Notes: a model not told the origin generated them from the letters alone. A stretch of DNA of 64,000 bases from Acidobacteriota bacterium (GCA_028875575.1 JAPPDF010000001.1:1-64000); one strand, 5' to 3'; positions 10,101 to 17,977 are shown, counted from the first letter of the stretch. Program-made: numbers and translations.

Positions 10101-13100
10101 TCAAACCGTGGGGATGGAGGTCGGTCAGCCGGGAGGAGAACTCCTCGAGATCGCCGGGCAATGCCGCCGGCAGCGGATCGTCGGGCCCCACCACGACTAC
10201 AAAGCCATCGCCAACCTCCTCGAGCACTCCCGACTTGGCCAGCATCTCGAGCATCCGGCGAAAGAGGCGCTTGTGTTCCGGGAGGACCTTCAACCGGCTC
10301 CGCAAGGCCTCCGGGTCCACGGTCTCGCCCGACCGGCGCTTCCAACCCAGCTCTTGCAGGGTGGCGAGCGCGCGGGACCGGGACCAACGCTCGAGGTTGG
10401 CAAGCAGGGCGTCCCGGTCATCGGGATCGACCCCGGCGTCTCTCAGATAACCCGCGAACAACTGCGCGCCCGCCGCAACGGCCGCGGGTTTCGGGAAGAA
10501 GTCGGCCGGTGTGATTCCGGGTGGAAGGTCGCGCTCACGCCACACCACCTCGTACAAGAGTTCCTTGACCCCTTCGATCGCCGAAAGCAGCGCTGCCCGG
10601 GTCGCCCGCTTGACGGTGTAGCCGCTCAGGCGGCCGAGCAGAGTCCCGTTCGGATCATAGATGCGCAACTCGCCGCTCAGAACTTCGGCAGGCTCGCCTG
10701 CGCCGGTTTCCGCCTCGCGGGAGGCTTCACTCAGGCGCGCGTGGCAGACGACCCGATCCGGCAGAGGTCCAGCCAGCCACAGTCGTTCCCAGCCGAACGG
10801 CAGATAGGCGGCCCCGCCCTCGCTTCCCGCCAGGTTGCGGGCCGCGCCCAAGACCTGGAAGCAACCGTCCAGAACCAGCGGATGGATATCAAGCCCATGT
10901 CCGGTCAGAGAATCCGGCAGAGAAACCTCGCCCAAGGCCTCGCCCGGGCGGGACCAGACCCTACCCAGCGTGCGAAGGAGGGTACGGAGATCGACCCCGG
11001 TACTGGCCCTGTGACGGTAGTAGCCTGCCACGTCCCCGGGCGACAGGCCGGCCTTCAGGCCTTCCAGGTCGATCCGCTCACCCCCTTCCGGGTCGGGGGT
11101 GTCTGGCAACAGACGACCCTCCACGTGGACCGTCCATTGCCCGTCGCTCCCCTTGCTGAAGATCTGGACACCGCGTGCCGAGGTCGATTCGGAAGCCTCG
11201 AGCACCACCTGGACCCTTCGGCCCTCCTCATCCGTTCCGCTCTCGTTCTCCTCGAAGACGAGAGGGTTGTGAAGCTGCATGTCGTCCACGACCACCGGGC
11301 CGCTACGCTCCAGAAGGGACACCGAGGCCGCCATGGCGCCGTAGAGAGCGCCTGGCGCCACCACCCGGTTGAACACCCGGTGGTCGCTCAGCCAGGCTGG
11401 CTCCGAGGGGAATATTTCCGTCTCGAATGTGATCTCGCCACGGGCGGATTCGTGCCGGTCGCCCAACAGCTTATGGCCGGCGCTTCCACGTCGACGTCTC
11501 GGCAACTCGATCCAGTGCCGCTCGCGCTGGAACGGATAGCTGGGCAACGAGATCCGTCGCCGCGTCTCCCCTGAGAAGAGCCCCTCGAAACGAATCGGGA
11601 GCCCCGCCTGGTAGGCCTTGGCGACACTCTCCACGAAACCGTCGATTCTTCCGGTCTCCTCCGTGCTGTCGGACGGCGGGCAGAGACTCGACAGAACCAC
11701 TGGTGGCGGCGCCTGCGGCGTCTCCGGCCAGGACGAGGCAGCCATGGGAGCCAGCACCGATCGCGGGCCGATCTCCAGCACCAGGTCCACCCCCAGATCC
11801 GCCATCGTCTTCACCCCCTGGGCGAATGCCACCGGCTCCCGGGCATGCCGCTTCCAGTAGGCTCCGTCCTGCACCTGGCCCGGCTCCACTGCCCGACCTG
11901 TCAGGTTGCTGACCACGGCTAAAGCGGGCGTCCGGATCTCGACGCCGCCGAGGGACGCTTCCAGTTCGTCCAGAATGGGCTCGACCAGGGCGCTGTGGAA
12001 CGCACGGGTCGTGTTCAGCCGCCTGACCCGCACACCCTCCAGCTCGAATCGCTTCGAGATCGCTTCAATTCCCGCAATCGGTCCGCTGACCACCTGGTGG
12101 GTGCCGTTGAATCCCGAAATGCTCAGCCCGACATGGGAAGAGGCCGCGTTCACCGCCTCCACCGCCGGCGCCACCCGCTCCGGCGGCGCGAAGACTGCGG
12201 CCATGCCACCCTCTTCCATCTGCGACATCAGCCCGCCCCGTTTGGCGGCGAACCGCATCCCGTCCTCGAGACTGAATACACCTGCGGCCTGCGCGGCCGC
12301 GAGCTCCCCGATGCTGTGTCCGACGACCACGCCGGGGTGAACGCCGACACTCGACCAAAGCGCCGTCAAGGCGCACTGCAGCGCGTAGAGGGCGGGTTGT
12401 TCCCAGGCCGTGTCACCGAGGTCCCCCTTGCTTCCGGTCCCACCGAACATGACATCCAGCAGGGAGACTCCTCGCTCCCGAAGCAGGACCGCCTCGCAGC
12501 GGTCCAGCACCGCCCGCGCCACCGGCTCACTCTGGTAGAGCCCCTTTCCCATGCCAACCCACTGACTCCCCTGCCCGGTGTAGGCAAACGCCACCCGGGT
12601 CGGTGTCCGCGACGACGCACCCCTATCCTCTTCAGCCAGTCCGCGGAGTCCGTCTCGCAGTGATTCCACGTCGTGGAAGACGACGCCCGCGCGGTGACCG
12701 AAGTGACTCCGGCCCACGCCGGCCGTCCATGCCATGTCAGACTGGAGCTGCCCGCAAGCGTCGCCCTCGGCTGAGAGCTGATCCGCACGTTCGTCGAGCC
12801 ATGACAGGTACCGCCCGGCCAGATCGCGGAGCGCGCCCTCCGACTTGCCCGACAGCGGAAGGAGACGTGTCGGGCGCGGCCGAACTTCCTGCTCCGGCAG
12901 CGGCAGATCCCCCACCGTCGCCGGCAGCCAAGCCGTCACCGACTTCCCGGAGCCGACGGCCCACGGCTCTCCGTTGGACCTGCCGTCCGGGGCACGGTAC
13001 TCCTCCATCACAATGTGAGCGTTCGTCCCGGATATCCCGAAGGAGTTCACACCCGCCAGTCGTTGCCGCCCCGGCCGCTGCGGCAAATCCATCATCGACG

Positions 13101-14352
13101 ATGTCACCTGCAGAGGCAGACGATCCCAGTCGAGACTCGGATTGGGATTACGGAAGTGGAGGTGCTTCGGGATCACACCCCGCTCCAGTACCAGCGCCGC
13201 CTTGATCACTCCGGCCACGCCCGCGGCCGACTCCAGGTGACCGACATTGGTCTTTACGGAACCGACGAGAAGCGGGCGGCTGTCGGGCCGGCCCTTCCCA
13301 TAGACTGCGGCAACGGCATCGATCTCGATCGGATCCCCTACCGCGGTACCGGTCCCGTGGGCTTCCAGATAGTCCACCTCCAACGGGGAGACTCCCGCGT
13401 CGGACAGCGCTGTTTTCATCACTTCTTCCAGCGCGGGGGTATTGGGCACCGTCAATCCGACGCTGGCTCCGCCATGGTTGACCGCGGCGCCGCGGATCAC
13501 CGCCCGGATCCGATCGCCGTCCGCCTCCGCATCGCTCAGCCGCTTGAGGACCAGGACCCCGCAGCCCTCGCCTCGCACGTAGCCGTTGGCCGATGCGTCG
13601 AACGCCTTGCACTGCCCATCGGGAGACAGCATCATCGAATCGGCTCGCAGTTCGTAGATGCGGCCATTGAGGATCGCCTGCACGCCGCCGGCGATGGCCA
13701 GATCCGCCTTGCCCTGCTGCAGGTCCGCCACCGCGTCGTGGACCGATACCATGGATGAGGCGCAGGCGGCGTCCACCGCCTTCGCCGGCCCTCTGAGACC
13801 CAGCACGAAGGATACCCGTCCGCTGGCACCGTTCAGGTTGGTGCCGCTGAGAGCATAGAGGCACCCGGCAGCCTCGGAGGGCTTGCTCGAGTCCACGACC
13901 AGCATTCGGTATTCGTCGTTGCTGATCCCGGTGTAGACGCCGGTGAGGCTTTCTCTCAGGCTCTCCGGATCGATTCCCGCGTCCTCGAGAGCCTCCCAGC
14001 TCGTCTCCAGCATCATGCGCTGCTGCGGGTCCAGCAGTTCCGCCTCTACCGGAGAAATCCGGAAGAAGGCATCGTCGAACAGGTCGATGTCGTCAACGAA
14101 GGCGCCGTAACGACACCCTACGCTCTGAACCCCGTCGTCGGGGAAGAGCAGGCCCCAGCGGCCTTCTCCGGAGCCCGGCACCCCTTCGCTGACGGAGTTC
14201 CGACCGGCTTCGAGCAGACGCCAGAAGGCAGAAATGTTTGGCGCGCCAGGGAAACGGCACGCCATCCCGACGATGGCTATGGGCGGCGTCCGGACCAAGT
14301 CTGCCGTCCGCTCCCGATTATCGGTCGCCTTTGAGGATTGATTGCTTGCCAT
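4060..14352 (-). CDS. Two-module type I polyketide synthase (KS-AT-DH-MT-ER-KR-ACP-KS-AT*)
   Basis: 3430 residues. Approximate domains: KS1 22-450 (Cys197, His332, His372); AT1 587-890 (Ser680 in GHSIGE, His786); DH 957-1255 (His991, Asp1162; HxxxGxxxxP has Asn for Gly); C-methyltransferase about 1440-1650 (EVGAGTG); structural pseudo-KR 1672-1880; ER 1895-2207 (HAGAGGVG); KR 2218-2400 (TGGLGGIG, but His2367 where the catalytic Tyr is usual); ACP 2485-2570 (Ser2528); KS2 2596-3012 (Cys2761, His2896, His2936); AT2 3152-3365. AT2 reads GHGIGE, so Ser is Gly3245. About 90 residues including the region of the catalytic His are missing between 3270 and 3285. The protein stops just after the post-AT linker, with no ACP or release domain. 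Module 1 should make fully reduced, alpha-methylated units, unless the KR substitution matters. The ATG has GGGG upstream. Operon with ACP, PPTase and hydrolase. Confidence 0.95.
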   Translation of the reverse strand: MASNQSSKATDNRERTADLVRTPPIAIVGMACRFPGAPNISAFWRLLEAGRNSVSEGVPGSGEGRWGLLFPDDGVQSVGCRYGAFVDDIDLFDDAFFRISPVEAELLDPQQRMMLETSWEALEDAGIDPESLRESLTGVYTGISNDEYRMLVVDSSKPSEAAGCLYALSGTNLNGASGRVSFVLGLRGPAKAVDAACASSMVSVHDAVADLQQGKADLAIAGGVQAILNGRIYELRADSMMLSPDGQCKAFDASANGYVRGEGCGVLVLKRLSDAEADGDRIRAVIRGAAVNHGGASVGLTVPNTPALEEVMKTALSDAGVSPLEVDYLEAHGTGTAVGDPIEIDAVAAVYGKGRPDSRPLLVGSVKTNVGHLESAAGVAGVIKAALVLERGVIPKHLHFRNPNPSLDWDRLPLQVTSSMMDLPQRPGRQRLAGVNSFGISGTNAHIVMEEYRAPDGRSNGEPWAVGSGKSVTAWLPATVGDLPLPEQEVRPRPTRLLPLSGKSEGALRDLAGRYLSWLDERADQLSAEGDACGQLQSDMAWTAGVGRSHFGHRAGVVFHDVESLRDGLRGLAEEDRGASSRTPTRVAFAYTGQGSQWVGMGKGLYQSEPVARAVLDRCEAVLLRERGVSLLDVMFGGTGSKGDLGDTAWEQPALYALQCALTALWSSVGVHPGVVVGHSIGELAAAQAAGVFSLEDGMRFAAKRGGLMSQMEEGGMAAVFAPPERVAPAVEAVNAASSHVGLSISGFNGTHQVVSGPIAGIEAISKRFELEGVRVRRLNTTRAFHSALVEPILDELEASLGGVEIRTPALAVVSNLTGRAVEPGQVQDGAYWKRHAREPVAFAQGVKTMADLGVDLVLEIGPRSVLAPMAASSWPETPQAPPPVVLSSLCPPSDSTEETGRIDGFVESVAKAYQAGLPIRFEGLFSGETRRRISLPSYPFQRERHWIELPRRRRGSAGHKLLGDRHESARGEITFETEIFPSEPAWLSDHRVFNRVVAPGALYGAMAASVSLLERSGPVVVDDMQLHNPLVFEENESGTDEEGRRVQVVLEASESTSARGVQIFSKGSDGQWTVHVEGRLLPDTPDPEGGERIDLEGLKAGLSPGDVAGYYRHRASTGVDLRTLLRTLGRVWSRPGEALGEVSLPDSLTGHGLDIHPLVLDGCFQVLGAARNLAGSEGGAAYLPFGWERLWLAGPLPDRVVCHARLSEASREAETGAGEPAEVLSGELRIYDPNGTLLGRLSGYTVKRATRAALLSAIEGVKELLYEVVWRERDLPPGITPADFFPKPAAVAAGAQLFAGYLRDAGVDPDDRDALLANLERWSRSRALATLQELGWKRRSGETVDPEALRSRLKVLPEHKRLFRRMLEMLAKSGVLEEVGDGFVVVVGPDDPLPAALPGDLEEFSSRLTDLHPHGLTEIGLFRRSGKALAQVLRGREDPLTLLFSSGEPTAADLYLKAPVARAANRMLSEAVQALVAALPQGRRLRVIEVGAGTGSATASVLPELPDGRFDYTYTDISAGFFAEAEARFGDGGGCIQYRPLDIEKDPIDQGFDRHGYDLLIASNVLHATRYLEETLGHCLDLVAPSGHLIALENLSGLGWMDLTFGQLDGWWRFADDFRPHHALASPAVWRHALGQAGFQAAEVLGPDESDPSRTPDKGVIVAQGPAEVKESPGLWILAADQGGLAATLSTELAARNQTVVLAGCEAPEEEGPAVAGPGVFRTAVEMNQRESWRALVTSLPDDLPLSGVVHLAGLDGRGAQATTEEMAEDVKRAGASALALVQGVADSDAIPAHGVWLITRGAQVLERERGGELAGATLWGFGKAVAREAAHLQPRMIDLDPGQTVPTPDLVNELLYPDSENHIAYRSGRRQVARLVRASAGPERLTLPEEPDWVLAPDPAGVFDRPNVQPLPARSLEPREVRVGVEAAGLNFWDVFRSLGFIEEGLLGREFCGHILEVGSEVTTVSIGDPVVGLGFGAFGPQMVTREELVAPRPSGFSVSGLATVPSAFVSAALSFEYSGLSSGEKVLIHAGAGGVGLAAVQLVQAAGAEVFATASAPKQAYLRSLGVEHIFDSRTTAFGREILEATDGAGVDVVLNSLTGEGFIEASLSCLKQGGRFVEMARRDILSEEEMAGVRPDVSYAILELDVLKKTEPAWVGRVLRQVLERLSTGELKPIIHSRWPLAEAGAALSFMRSGRHLGKIVVTLPPLAKGRLRQDRTYLVTGGLGGIGLAIAGWLADHGAGAIVLNGRRAPDAEAEEAIGGLRERGVTVQVELADVTDADAIDEMLARMDATLPPLGGVIHSVGVLSDGALTNQSWERFERVLWPKVLGAWHLHRATQDLDLDLFILFSSRVGVMGNPGQANHAAANAFLDQLAGHRRARGLPGQAIAWGAWSEIGEAAEQRERIDRQRTALGGRWFTPQQGLRAFDQLVRQDSTTSVVMSMDWSVFKEAVQDRPAFLEDLLSAASDAEADSPTSSEDLLSRLQEAPAREELLVSFLQQEVQAVLRLSSSPESTVGFFDLGMDSLMAVELRNRLNRAFAEEYTVPNTVVFDYPDIAALARHLAGELGGAASAPAARTQPEPERQAVVQPAEDGIAIVGMACRFPGATDISAFWRQLEAGADAVTDGRGGSGSWGELAEDLPAEYAAYRQGGFVEGIEQFDSRFFRISPIEARAMDPRQRMLLETSWQALEDAGVDPDRLRGSRTGIYAGISTSEYRDLMTSGKYGVSYLGTAASMTLGRISFALGLEGPTIPVELNCASSLVAVHYAVSALHQGEVDMALVGGAHVLLSADITREMAELGMLSASGRCRTFDAAADGFVRAEGCGMVVLKRLREAEADGDRIWGVIRGSAVNQNGASAGPTVPNGSAQERVIAEALSRGRVAPQEVDYLEAHGAGSGFGDPIEVQSAAAVYGRGREADRPLLIGSVKTNIGHLEPAAGVASLIKTVLAMKQGAIPKNLHFRNPNPHLEWDRLPVRVVSAMTDWPSHPGRPPRAGVSAFGISGTNSHVVVEGYGETNGSGPDDRALPAGSAQPVTVSMPESVADLPLSQEEFRPRVTRLLPLSGKADGALRALAGLYLSWLDERAEEFSAGGPAGRPLLADMAWTAGVGRSHFGYRAGVVFHDAASLRGGLEALASEGQRPKPLTATKVAFAYSGEGSQWAGMGQALYESEPVVRAVLDHCDALLREERGASLLDVMFGRTGAEGALDDPAWTQPAIYALECALGALWSSLGIGPSVVVGHGIGELAAAQASGVFGLEEGLRLAAARGAEEPMEDIAGAPPSLAFVSSLTGRSVESGAAFDAAYWQRQAGETGEFDRCVETLAGLSVQVVVEIGPDAVLGPRVVSAWPEPSRGTGVPVVLSSLQRDSQGDDAFLEAVAGAYQAGLGLSFAGLFAGEPRRRISLPGYPFQRRRHWIDLANRTASSAGG

Positions 14353-14392
14353 GGTGGATCCCCCAGCCCAAGTTCTGCGCCGACCACTTTAG

Positions 14393-14415
14393 TGCGGTAG
14401 CTCCACCGCATTATA
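14393..14415 (-). promoter_or_regulatory. Putative PKS promoter -10 with overlapping inverted repeat
   Basis: On the minus strand a perfect TATAAT (14410-14415) lies about 58 bp ahead of the PKS ATG. Immediately downstream are inverted arms TGCGGT and ACCGCA (14393-14398 and 14405-14410) separated by 6 bp, where a repressor could block initiation. I see no good -35 hexamer, so an activator may be needed. Prediction only. Confidence 0.45.
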
Positions 14416-14473
14416 TACTTTGAAGGCCGGTAATTGTACCCCCGACTGACCCGAGATGGCAGCAGTCCTTTTG

Positions 14474-16150
14474 CTACTCCACTTCCTTGTAGAGCAGCAC
14501 CGACCCCGAAGCGGCCCGCTGGAGCTGCAGCCGGATGCGCGCCGCGTAGTCGTCCAGCACCGCCCGCGTCAGGAAACGGGCACCTGCGCCGACGATCAGC
14601 GTCACCAGGACAACTGCCAAAGTTGAGCGAAACAGAAGGTACTGAATCCCGACCGCAATCCCCGCGGCCATCAAGTAGACCATCATCAGTACGAAGTCCG
14701 CCGCGCCGCGGGTCGGCACCGCTTGTTTGCCGAACGGCACACCGTCGATCAGCCTGAGACCCACCCCAAGGTAGAGGGAAGTCACCGCCATGCTGAAGGA
14801 GACAAAGAGGAGAACGTCCGGCATCGGCCAGAACCAGGCCAGCACCGGCAGCGATAGCAGGTTGGGCAGGGCGGCCAGCAGGAGCCAGAGCGCCGCATGG
14901 ATGCCCCCCGCAAAGGGGCGGAAGGAGGAATCGGGAGCGGTGAAAAACCAGGCGGTGGCCTTGAAGTCGTTACCGTAGGCCAGAAACCGGCAGATCGAGA
15001 TCATCAAAAGGCCAAGCAGGTGGGGCAGAAAGTGGATGAGGGCAAATTCCGGCCCGAAGGGAGAGGCCAGCCCGGCGCTGGCCAACACGAAACAGAATGA
15101 AAGGATCAGCACAAGAAGGACGGGAGCCGCGTTCCTGAGGAACTGCCAGTCCCGGAGCATCAGGGAATGCAGATATTCATAACCCGCGCGACAGGCCTGT
15201 CCCCCGCCAACCCGGGCAACCCAGGGGCCCACTCTCGACCCCTTGCGCTTGAGCCACCGGACCCTGCTGCCGGAGTGCATCAGGCCGGAGACTCGGATCA
15301 GGTGGTCCGCCGAGAGGGCCCGCAAGCCCTGGAGGATCGCAACCAATCCGACAACGCCACCCGCCACCCCCAAAAACACCGGGAATCCGTCCGACAGGGC
15401 GCCGACTGCAGCCAGCCACCGCTGGAATAGCTCGACCGATCCTGACCAATCTACAAGGTCTCTCCACAATCGAAGCAGAATCTGGAATCCGAACAGTAAA
15501 AGCATGGGGACCACCTGCACCAGGCCGGCGGCCGCCTTGAGGCGCCGCACCGGGACAAAGCGAATCAGCCAGCCGAACAGGCTGCAGCAGAGCAGTGCGA
15601 ACACCATCCCCGCGCCCAAGGCGATCAAAAGGTGCGCCAGGGGATAGACCAGCCAGCCGGTCCCCTCCCCGTGAGGAAGAATGAGACCAACCAGTGCCGG
15701 CACTCCGTTGACTCCCGCCACCACGTAGACCACCGCTCTGACCAGGTGGGTCAGCTTGGCGGCCGACCAGGTGGCTCCGTTCACCGGCTGATGGGCCAGA
15801 ATCAGTCCCTCGACTGGGTTGACCAGGGTTTCGGCCGCCTCGGGGATCAGCAGTATGCTGAGGTTGAAAACGGTGATGCCGAGAAATAGGAGGAGATACC
15901 ATTCGGGGGCCGTACCGGTGAAGGCCATTGCCAGGCTAATGAGGCTGGCCAGGAAGAACCAGAAGATCACCAGAAATCGCAGGGAGTAGTCCTGGTTGCC
16001 CATCCGGGCCACTTCTCCCCGGTTGCCCAGCGTCTGGAACAAGTCGACCAGGAGCCAGTATCGTCGGGGCTCGATGCCGCAGCTTTCCAGCAGCCGGGTA
16101 AAGGCCCTGCCGCGAAGGCAGCGCCTTGCGATCGAACCAAGGACCCTCAT
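14474..16150 (-). CDS. ABC transporter permease (ABC-2-like, large membrane subunit)
   Basis: 558 residues with about 12 hydrophobic segments (first near residues 55-75, last near 500-520) and long charged loops around 300-340. No ATP-binding motif of its own. It overlaps the ATPase gene by 4 bp (ATGA), which marks it as the membrane partner of that ATPase. No signal peptide, solute-binding protein or periplasmic adaptor is nearby, which favours an exporter. It lies directly upstream of the PKS on the same strand, but the 121-bp gap holds a candidate PKS promoter, so export of the polyketide is possible and not shown. I do not recognise a specific substrate family. Confidence 0.75.
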   Translation of the reverse strand: MRVLGSIARRCLRGRAFTRLLESCGIEPRRYWLLVDLFQTLGNRGEVARMGNQDYSLRFLVIFWFFLASLISLAMAFTGTAPEWYLLLFLGITVFNLSILLIPEAAETLVNPVEGLILAHQPVNGATWSAAKLTHLVRAVVYVVAGVNGVPALVGLILPHGEGTGWLVYPLAHLLIALGAGMVFALLCCSLFGWLIRFVPVRRLKAAAGLVQVVPMLLLFGFQILLRLWRDLVDWSGSVELFQRWLAAVGALSDGFPVFLGVAGGVVGLVAILQGLRALSADHLIRVSGLMHSGSRVRWLKRKGSRVGPWVARVGGGQACRAGYEYLHSLMLRDWQFLRNAAPVLLVLILSFCFVLASAGLASPFGPEFALIHFLPHLLGLLMISICRFLAYGNDFKATAWFFTAPDSSFRPFAGGIHAALWLLLAALPNLLSLPVLAWFWPMPDVLLFVSFSMAVTSLYLGVGLRLIDGVPFGKQAVPTRGAADFVLMMVYLMAAGIAVGIQYLLFRSTLAVVLVTLIVGAGARFLTRAVLDDYAARIRLQLQRAASGSVLLYKEVE

Positions 16151-16992
16151 GACCGGAGACCCTCGATGATTTCCGAGACGCCGCTGGCGGTTCCCTCGGC
16201 CTGGGTCAGTTGCCGAAAGACGTCCTCCAGGCTGCCCCTCGCGGTGGAAGCCTTCAGCGATTCCAACGACCCGTCCGCGATGAGCTTTCCTTCATGGATG
16301 ATCAGGGCGCGATCACACACGCGCTCCACCACGTCCAGGACGTGGGAACTGTAGAGAACGGTCTTCCCCTCCGCAGCCAGGGCACCCACCAGGTCCCGCA
16401 CCATCAGCCCGGTGTTGACGTCCAGCCCCGAAAGCGGCTCGTCCAACAACACCAGCTCGGGATTGTGCAGCAGGGCCGCGCTCAACAGCACCTTCTGCCG
16501 CATGCCCTTGGAGTAACCGTCCAGACGGCGCCTGCGCTCATCGGCCAGGTCGAATTGCTCGAGGAAAAGGTCGATTCGGGCCTGCAGAGTCGGCTCGGGG
16601 ACTTCCTGAAGGCGGCCCATCAGCTCCAGGAACTCCTGCGCCGTCAGGCTCTCGAAGAGCGCGGCCGACTCGGGCACATATCCGATGCGCTTCTTGGCCT
16701 CCACCGCCTCGCCCGGCATGGAAAAACCGGCGACTCGAACCGATCCTCCGCCCGGAGGCAGGATGCCCGTCAGAACCTTGATGGTGGTGCTCTTGCCGGC
16801 GCCGTTGGGACCCAGCAGTCCCACTACCTCGCCCCTCCCCAGGGTGAAGGAAATCCCGTGCAGGACCTGCCGGCTCGCATAACTGAAGGTCAGCCTCTCT
16901 ACGGTCACCACGGCATCAGGATGGTGGGCTTCACTCAAGTCGGGCCTGCACTCTAATTCAATTCTGAACGAACTCGCGAGGTTGTGCCTCAA
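16147..16992 (-). CDS. ABC transporter ATP-binding protein
   Basis: 281 residues. Hydrolyses ATP to drive the adjacent membrane protein. Walker A GPNGAGKST at 61-69, the Q-loop region following it, signature variant YSKGMRQK, and Walker B LVLLDEPLSGLD are all present; this is the CcmA/DrrA-like class that serves ABC-2 exporters. The open frame begins at a TTG (16992). Family alignments usually begin nearer residue 28 (VVTVERLTF), and a second TTG or GTG there is possible, so the start is uncertain. First gene of a two-gene operon with the permease (ATGA overlap). Upstream lies the higBA cassette, separated by 72 bp. Confidence 0.88.
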   Translation of the reverse strand: MRHNLASSFRIELECRPDLSEAHHPDAVVTVERLTFSYASRQVLHGISFTLGRGEVVGLLGPNGAGKSTTIKVLTGILPPGGGSVRVAGFSMPGEAVEAKKRIGYVPESAALFESLTAQEFLELMGRLQEVPEPTLQARIDLFLEQFDLADERRRRLDGYSKGMRQKVLLSAALLHNPELVLLDEPLSGLDVNTGLMVRDLVGALAAEGKTVLYSSHVLDVVERVCDRALIIHEGKLIADGSLESLKASTARGSLEDVFRQLTQAEGTASGVSEIIEGLRS

Positions 16993-17064
16993 ACCGACCG
17001 GCAGGGAAAAAAGACATCCACGAAGGGACGCTAAGGAACTGATTAAGGAATGGTTGACTGCTGA

Positions 17065-17364
17065 TCAGGCGGCCTGTCGCGGCGTGATGCTCTTCGCAAT
17101 CCGTTTCCCGGTCCTAATTTCAGCCATCCGCAGCTCGAATGTCTTTTGCAGGTTCAACCAGAACTCCGCCGTGGTGCCGAGATAACGGGACAAGCGCAAC
17201 GCGGTGTCAGCGGTAACGCCGCGCCGCCCATTCAGTATCGCAGTTATTCGGTTACCGGGAACATCCAAAGCCTCGGCAAAAGCCTTGGCCGACATCTCCA
17301 GCGCGGCAAGCTCGTCGCGCAGAATTTCGCCGGGATGCACAGGTCTCATGCCATTTTGGCTCAT
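17065..17364 (-). CDS. higA: HigA-family antitoxin (XRE-type HTH)
   Basis: 99 residues. Opens with the family hallmark HPGEILRDEL, followed by a helix-turn-helix (about residues 24-65) containing NRITAILNGRRGVTADTALR and then the conserved W-LNLQ stretch. This is the antidote of HigBA toxin-antitoxin modules: it binds HigB and represses the shared promoter. It follows the toxin gene by 15 bp, the toxin-first order typical of hig loci. Both genes look intact, with no truncation. Confidence 0.93.
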   Translation of the reverse strand: MSQNGMRPVHPGEILRDELAALEMSAKAFAEALDVPGNRITAILNGRRGVTADTALRLSRYLGTTAEFWLNLQKTFELRMAEIRTGKRIAKSITPRQAA

Positions 17365-17379
17365 ATCACCATCCTCCCT

Positions 17380-17661
17380 CTATCGATGATAGTCCACAAT
17401 CTCCACATCATGGGGACCATCCTTCTGCCACCGGAAACAGACCCTCCACTGTCGATTTATTCGGATGCTGTATTGACCCGATCGCTCATCGGACAAGGAT
17501 TCCAGACGATTACTGTGCAAGGCGGATAAATCGCGCAGTGTCGTCGCGCTATCAAGAACAGCGAGCCGGCGCGTCGCCTGGTCGGCGAAACCCTGGAAAC
17601 CCGGAACCCGTTGGCCTTCAAAAAATCGTTGGGTCTTCCGGTCCCTGAAACTTCGGATCAT
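17380..17661 (-). CDS. higB: HigB-family toxin (RelE-like mRNA endonuclease)
   Basis: 93 residues, the exact usual size. The start IRSFRDRKTQRFFEG and the C-terminal segment with RINRQWRVCFRW and VEIVDYH match the HigB family, whose members cleave mRNA on the ribosome. Stop and HigA start are 15 bp apart. Upstream on the minus strand is an A/T-rich stretch and a GATACGTATC palindrome that could be the HigA operator. The frame is undamaged, unlike the second toxin locus near 48 kb. Confidence 0.92.
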   Translation of the reverse strand: MIRSFRDRKTQRFFEGQRVPGFQGFADQATRRLAVLDSATTLRDLSALHSNRLESLSDERSGQYSIRINRQWRVCFRWQKDGPHDVEIVDYHR

Positions 17662-17977
17662 AGTCTATAGTGTTTGGAAAAAATATGCGATACGTATCCT
17701 GTATCGGAGGCGCACGATCTCTCGCCGCACCAGTGAACTCCGCAGATCGAAGTGGGGGAGATAGGGTCGGGCTGCGCCCGGACTGGGGCGGGCGGGACGC
17801 CCGCGCTCCCGGGCGGGCCGCCTCCCATCACTCTTGCTTTCAAAGGGGGCGCAGGTCGAGTTTCAAGGTCGCAATTCGCGCCGATGCGGCAAAGCCGTCC
17901 CGCTTGGTGGTCCTTCGTGATCCTTCGTGTCCCTTCGTGGATAGCTCTTTTTATTGCTTCCGGCAAACGACGGCGAT
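17662..17977. other. Non-coding spacer upstream of higB
   Basis: 316 bp with no convincing gene. It holds the candidate hig operator (17689-17705), a GC-rich run with repeated GGGCGG/CCCGG words (17770-17825), and a CCTTCGTG array (17912-17940) that includes the right arm of the inverted repeat flanking higBA. Confidence 0.5.
17689..17705 (-). promoter_or_regulatory. Candidate HigA operator
   Basis: Perfect palindrome GATACGTATC (17689-17698) followed 2 bp later by a further GTATC half-site (17701-17705), 28 bp upstream of the higB ATG. HTH antitoxins usually bind palindromes at this position. Binding is inferred. Confidence 0.45.

Larger units (their letters stand above)
17016..17942. repeat. 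14-bp inverted repeats flanking the higBA cassette
   Basis: ATCCACGAAGGGAC at 17016-17029 is repeated exactly in inverted orientation at 17929-17942. The right arm lies in a short array of CCTTCGTG words (17912-17940). The two arms enclose higBA and about 270 bp of non-coding DNA. This phrase type may be a common interspersed word in the genome, so a mobile origin is only a suggestion. Confidence 0.45.

Noticed and set aside
9616-11574. Open frame of 652 codons on the + strand
   Set aside because: Lies antisense inside the PKS gene; low-complexity, no family sequence; produced by the high GC content.
14353-16992. ABC exporter as a proven part of the polyketide cluster
   Set aside because: Same strand and adjacent, but a separate promoter is predicted for the PKS and no substrate link is visible.
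17912-17942. Short CCTTCGTG array considered as a CRISPR-like repeat
   Set aside because: Units are adjacent, imperfect and without spacers of regular length.
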